Shown in pieces: positions 59,001 to 60,000 of a stretch of DNA of 60,000 nucleotides; positions within the stretch are counted from its first letter, which is position 1, and every line of letters begins with the position of its first letter. Position numbers and translations under genes: made by a program. Source of the stretch: Tubiluchus corallicola (taxonomy: Eukaryota; Priapulida; Priapulimorpha; Priapulimorphida; Tubiluchidae); the NCBI GenBank assembly GCA_030141605.1, contig JAQGDQ010000159.1, positions 64,001-124,000 of the forward strand. Direction: 5' to 3'. The notes below the pieces were generated by a model. It had not been told where the DNA came from. It worked only from the letters and a program-made list of their open reading frames with translations, and searched no databases.

Positions 59001-59774
59001 TTATTTTGAAAAATATGTTGTGCATCACTAGTTGAAATACGAATCACAAATAAATTAAATTAAATAAATCATCAAAAGTTAGTGTCAATATAGTAGTAAT
59101 ATTGTCACAGTACTATATTCATTGATTATTTTGTATGCTCAATTAAGCTGATGTAGAGTGCATTTTTCGTTGTTTATGCTAGCTTCCAACTTGAAAACCA
59201 CAAGAGCTTTTAAAGAGGCTAATTAATGATTATAATGAACCTATTACACAATTATCAATATCAAGATCGAGAATAATGTGGGCTTTAGTTTCACTACTAT
59301 CTTCACTTTTAACTACACGATTGTATTCAAGAAAAAAATATTTCTTTTCTCACAGAAATTTTAGACATTTTAAAAGTTATGTAGTATTGCATAGTGATTT
59401 TCCATAATTTTGGGCTACTAGGCAGCATGATTTATAACGCAACACAGCAATAATGTATTCTTGCATGATAAAGCCACCTTACATGCAAAAGATGTGTTGG
59501 CAGTAGCGCCCAACTGAGCCAGCATCCAAATGTCTGGCACTCAACAACTGTGCTCAATTTTCCCTCACCCTAATGGCCTGTCCTCATTTATTCATAGTGA
59601 GCATTTCCGTTTTGCAGGATCAGAAGAAGATAGTGAGGAGGAAAGTGATGAGTCTTCGGACTGGACAGATTCAGAAGAGGAGTCAGATTCAGAAGGCGCT
59701 TTAGATCTGACCATTTGTCCATCAGGATGTATTTCAGAGCAGTACGGAAAAGTTTCAGAGATGCGAGAAAAGAG
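27494..59774 (+). CDS. CFAP44: Cilia- and flagella-associated protein 44 (WDR52), 3' end outside window
   Basis: Thirty-one coding exons join in phase from the ATG at 27494 to a donor after 59774, about 1606 codons against 1854 aa in human, so roughly 250 codons and the stop lie right of the window. With CFAP43, CFAP44 forms the tether/tether-head complex holding the inner-arm dynein f (I1) motor domains on the axonemal doublet; loss causes flagellar defects and male infertility. The order is family-typical: acidic N-terminus, WD40 propellers (exons 3-13), a charged poly-Glu linker (14-15), a further WD segment (16-18), then long coiled coils (19-31). Strong signatures are [41 protein letters not shown] and [16 protein letters not shown]. 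All donors are GT except exon 3, which uses GC. The exon blocks are described separately. Confidence 0.95.
28669..36121 (+). CDS. CFAP44: CFAP44 exons 3-8: first WD40 propeller
   Basis: Exons: 28669-28873, 29417-29556, 33631-33810, 33923-34037, 34758-34922 and 35963-36121. They encode the first beta-propeller, from [16 protein letters not shown] through [76 protein letters not shown] and [13 protein letters not shown]. Blades end in WD-type dipeptides (VWDW, LLWD, RVWDF). Exon 3 may instead start at 28711, in the same frame; I prefer 28669 because of its T-rich tract. The exon 3 donor is ACG/gcaagt, a GC-AG intron, needed to join GAIT to IHPSRKY. Intron 4 (29557-33630) is the longest, at 4.1 kb. 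Confidence 0.93.
29027..29085 (+). repeat. CA/CG-type microsatellite
   Basis: An interrupted run of CA and GCAC units (cacgcacgcacg, then cacacacacaca) in CFAP44 intron 3, 150 bases after the exon 3 donor. Confidence 0.9.
29557..33630 (+). other. CFAP44 intron 4 (4.1 kb)
   Basis: This is the longest CFAP44 intron. It contains a TAG microsatellite and two GC-richer blocks, 31400-31490 and 32720-32850, each with repeated CCTGAAC/CCCGA words of the same kind. The open frame at 31907-32182 has no recognisable similarity. No exon is missing, since exons 4 and 5 join in phase. Confidence 0.55.
29902..29921 (+). repeat. TAG trinucleotide microsatellite
   Basis: About six consecutive TAG units in CFAP44 intron 4. 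Confidence 0.85.
36429..38893 (+). CDS. CFAP44: CFAP44 exons 9-13: second WD40 propeller
   Basis: Exons: 36429-36576, 36901-36995, 37658-37840, 38435-38548 and 38750-38893, residues about 514-741. Recognisable strings are [99 protein letters not shown] and SVKSKIK. They match the CFAP44 order blade by blade. Intron 10 contains three 28-base tandem units just after its donor. Confidence 0.93.
37023..37106 (+). repeat. Three tandem 28-bp units
   Basis: Units start at 37023, 37051 and 37079 with the core AGAACTTGTATATGAATTAT and a few substitutions. They lie 27 bases after the donor of CFAP44 exon 10. Confidence 0.85.
39387..39448 (+). mobile_element. Tiny hAT-like MITE (tentative)
   Basis: The left end reads TAGGCCTGTAATGATA and the right end, reverse-complemented, TAGGGCTGTAACGATA. 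They differ at two of 16 positions, resembling the CAGGGNTGTAACGATA termini of many hAT elements. An internal ATCGATGTATCG palindrome is present. A flanking 8-bp duplication is only partial (AACAAGTA against AGTAAGTA). It lies in CFAP44 intron 13. Confidence 0.5.
39900..40732 (+). CDS. CFAP44: CFAP44 exons 14-15: charged linker with poly-Glu run
   Basis: Exons 39900-40005 and 40593-40732, residues about 742-823. Exon 14 is a basic/acidic single helix ([20 protein letters not shown]). Exon 15 begins with a long run of Glu ([10 protein letters not shown] and on) followed by [20 protein letters not shown], which restarts the WD fold. A similar helix-then-poly-Glu linker is present in the human protein. 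The exon 15 DNA is an imperfect GAA/GAG repeat and so prone to length change. Confidence 0.9.
40733..41776 (+). other. CFAP44 intron 15 (1.0 kb)
   Basis: AT-rich, with no recognised element. Exons 15 and 16 join as WITL then [10 protein letters not shown], as in the family, so nothing is missing. Confidence 0.5.
41777..45013 (+). CDS. CFAP44: CFAP44 exons 16-18: last WD segment
   Basis: Exons 41777-41925, 42982-43064 and 44823-45013, residues about 824-964. The block opens with [13 protein letters not shown] and continues with [19 protein letters not shown], then [20 protein letters not shown] and [19 protein letters not shown]. The last of these is the family-typical final blade before the coiled coils. 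Intron 17 (43065-44822) carries the 157-bp foldback at 44155-44311. Confidence 0.92.
42207..42224 (+). repeat. AAT trinucleotide microsatellite
   Basis: A short run of AAT units in CFAP44 intron 16. Confidence 0.7.
44155..44311. mobile_element. 157-bp foldback (inverted repeat), probable MITE
   Basis: Two arms of about 60-70 bases pair with each other: the left begins ACCTGATGCCTAAC and contains AAGAAATCATAGTATGG; the right ends GTTAGGCATCAGGT and contains CCATACAATGATTTCTT reading the other way. A few mismatches and a central loop near 44230 remain. It lies in CFAP44 intron 17. A foldback this long is typical of a miniature inverted-repeat element; as RNA it would form a long hairpin. Confidence 0.75.
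46001..51149 (+). CDS. CFAP44: CFAP44 exons 19-24: coiled-coil region
   Basis: Exons: 46001-46047, 46572-46734, 47231-47361, 47930-48138, 49305-49465 and 50961-51149, residues about 965-1264. Predicted long helices are rich in Lys, Glu, Gln and Leu: [55 protein letters not shown] and [16 protein letters not shown]. The conserved [16 protein letters not shown] motif is in exon 24. Intron 22 contains a possible alternative terminal exon at 48533-48591. Intron 24 carries dispersed repeat copy 2. Confidence 0.92.
48533..48591 (+). other. Possible alternative last exon of CFAP44 (tentative)
   Basis: After a strong acceptor (ctgttttattag) an open frame in phase with exon 22 encodes [19 protein letters not shown] and stops at 48591. 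It could give a CFAP44 isoform truncated after exon 22. No clear AATAAA follows closely, so chance remains likely. Confidence 0.2.
49490..49930 (+). repeat. Degenerate GGAACT-rich repeat
   Basis: Words such as GGAACT, GGAAGT, AACTAG and AAATTCC recur many times without exact period in CFAP44 intron 23, for example ggaactaggaactt at about 49845. It looks like a decayed minisatellite or a transposon interior. No coding frame was seen. Confidence 0.4.
51915..52140 (+). repeat. Dispersed repeat, copy 2
   Basis: Second copy of the family at 7770-7990, in the same orientation, inside CFAP44 intron 24. The TTTAAAGTGAT...TTAGTTACA...AAGG.GCTT core is shared. Both copies lie in introns of unrelated genes. 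Confidence 0.65.
52219..59774 (+). CDS. CFAP44: CFAP44 exons 25-31: distal coiled coils and acidic [10 protein letters not shown] patch
   Basis: Exons: 52219-52406, 53477-53591, 54830-54966, 55832-55960, 57154-57268, 58074-58260 and 59618-59774, residues about 1265-1606. The block starts [20 protein letters not shown], passes [17 protein letters not shown] and [13 protein letters not shown], then a basic tail [15 protein letters not shown]. Exon 31 is very acidic ([20 protein letters not shown]) and leads into CPSGC and EMREKR, a conserved acidic-then-cysteine element of the family. The frame runs into the donor at 59775, so the gene continues beyond the window. Introns 25 and 26 each contain a decayed DNA transposon, and intron 27 a decayed copy of exon 28. 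Confidence 0.92.
52529..53310. mobile_element. Decayed Tc1/mariner-superfamily (pogo/Tigger-like) element with TA target sites
   Basis: The left end CCGTGAGTCCTCGCTTAAC and the reverse complement of the right end, CAGCAAGTTCTCGCTTAAC, match at 16 of the first 22 positions. Both are flanked by TA (52527-52528 and 53311-53312), the target duplication of this superfamily. The 782-bp interior has no intact transposase and contains a palindromic AT-rich block at 52831-52895. It lies in CFAP44 intron 25. Confidence 0.7.
53823..54604. mobile_element. Non-autonomous or decayed hAT-like element with 8-bp target duplication
   Basis: The element starts CAAGGCCAGCTCTA and ends with the reverse complement of CAAGGTCGACTCTA, three differences in 14. 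The exact octamer GTTTGGGT flanks it on both sides (53815-53822 and 54605-54612), the 8-bp duplication expected of hAT transposons. The subterminal AGGCAGTTGCCTCGGG / CCTTGGGCGCC words resemble many animal hAT ends. Length is 782 bp; no transposase domain was recognised in the short internal frames. It lies in CFAP44 intron 26. Confidence 0.8.
55632..55680 (+). pseudogene. Decayed partial duplicate of CFAP44 exon 28
   Basis: The acceptor-like ctag followed by CTTGCTTTATGGGCAAGATA and CAGTTCTGGAAACTAT closely resembles the start of exon 28 (55832 onwards: GTTGCTTTATGAGCAAGATG, then CAATTCTGGAAGCCAT), about 200 bases upstream. It encodes [12 protein letters not shown] against [12 protein letters not shown]. 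Similarity fades after about 45 bases, and the frame later stops without a matching donor, so it looks like a dying tandem exon duplicate. Confidence 0.65.
55961..57153 (+). other. CFAP44 intron 28 (1.2 kb)
   Basis: AT-rich, opening gtatga and closing tatattttag. I see no repeat, element or extra exon. Confidence 0.5.
58681..58750 (+). repeat. Degenerate TGACATTTGGG repeat
   Basis: Three imperfect units (GTGACATTTGGGC, TTGACACTTGGGCAC, GAGACATTTGGGTG) in CFAP44 intron 30. Related words occur on the other strand at 18430-18500. Confidence 0.5.
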
Positions 59775-60000
59775 GTTAAAAAGATTAGTCATATTGCTCA
59801 TTAGAAGTTCGCAATTTTAGACATATTCTAACGTTACTTACTTTAAGGTTGATGTACATTGTATAAGTTTTTTATCCATGTTTTGATTTTTTTATAAGTT
59901 TAAATGAATTTTAATGTAGGCCTTTTTTTGTGTAATCTGAATCTTGTATATGACTTTTGCACATAATTTTGTTCAAAATGTAATGGTAGACATCTGTCAG

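Overview
This is AT-rich animal nuclear DNA. Its genes are split by many spliceosomal introns (GT-AG, with one GC-AG case). It carries decayed non-LTR retrotransposon and DNA-transposon pieces and microsatellites, and it encodes motile-cilium proteins next to metazoan-type splicing and mitochondrial RNA-modification genes. An invertebrate metazoan with motile cilia fits best; I cannot name the species. I see no operon, CRISPR array, rRNA or tRNA, and no sign of bacterial or viral origin.

Layout from left to right. (1) Positions 277-931, + strand: the last two exons of a leucine-rich-repeat (probably F-box/LRR) protein that begins left of the window. (2) 3798-2315, - strand: a four-exon gene matching the ciliary protein CFAP119/CCDC189. 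(3) 4101-9367, + strand: a complete five-exon SRSF1 (SF2/ASF) gene of 250 aa, head-to-head with the previous gene across a 300-bp promoter with a perfect CRE palindrome. (4) 9368-13676: the SRSF1 3' UTR plus an intergenic region with a cluster of GGATTA words. (5) 24301-13677, - strand: a nine-exon mitochondrial pseudouridine synthase RPUSD4 with an unusual N-terminal extension of about 400 residues carrying three copies of a D/N-L-x-Y/F-I/V-D-x-x-Y-F motif. (6) 24302-27493: intergenic DNA with an antisense LINE reverse-transcriptase fragment and a probable non-coding first exon of CFAP44. (7) 27494 to the right edge, + strand: CFAP44 (WDR52), 31 coding exons assembled in phase (about 1606 codons), with the C-terminus beyond the window.

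I built the exon models by hand by joining open frames at AG/GT sites and requiring phase agreement at every junction; all junctions in the SRSF1, RPUSD4, CFAP119-like and CFAP44 models agree. Most other short open frames are intronic chance or shadows. Accessory DNA sits in introns and intergenic gaps: two LINE fragments, a hAT-like element with an 8-bp target duplication, a TA-flanked mariner/pogo-like element, a 157-bp foldback, a two-copy dispersed repeat, several small tandem duplications, and a decayed duplicate of a CFAP44 exon.

The genes do not form one pathway. CFAP44 and the CFAP119-like protein both belong to the motile axoneme; SRSF1 is a nuclear splicing factor, RPUSD4 modifies mitochondrial RNA, and the F-box/LRR-like protein would be a ubiquitin-ligase adaptor. 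I found no clearly new multi-gene system. The most unusual items are the RPUSD4 extension with its repeated motif, the alanine-rich triplicated helix segment in CFAP44 exon 2, and the intronic foldback.
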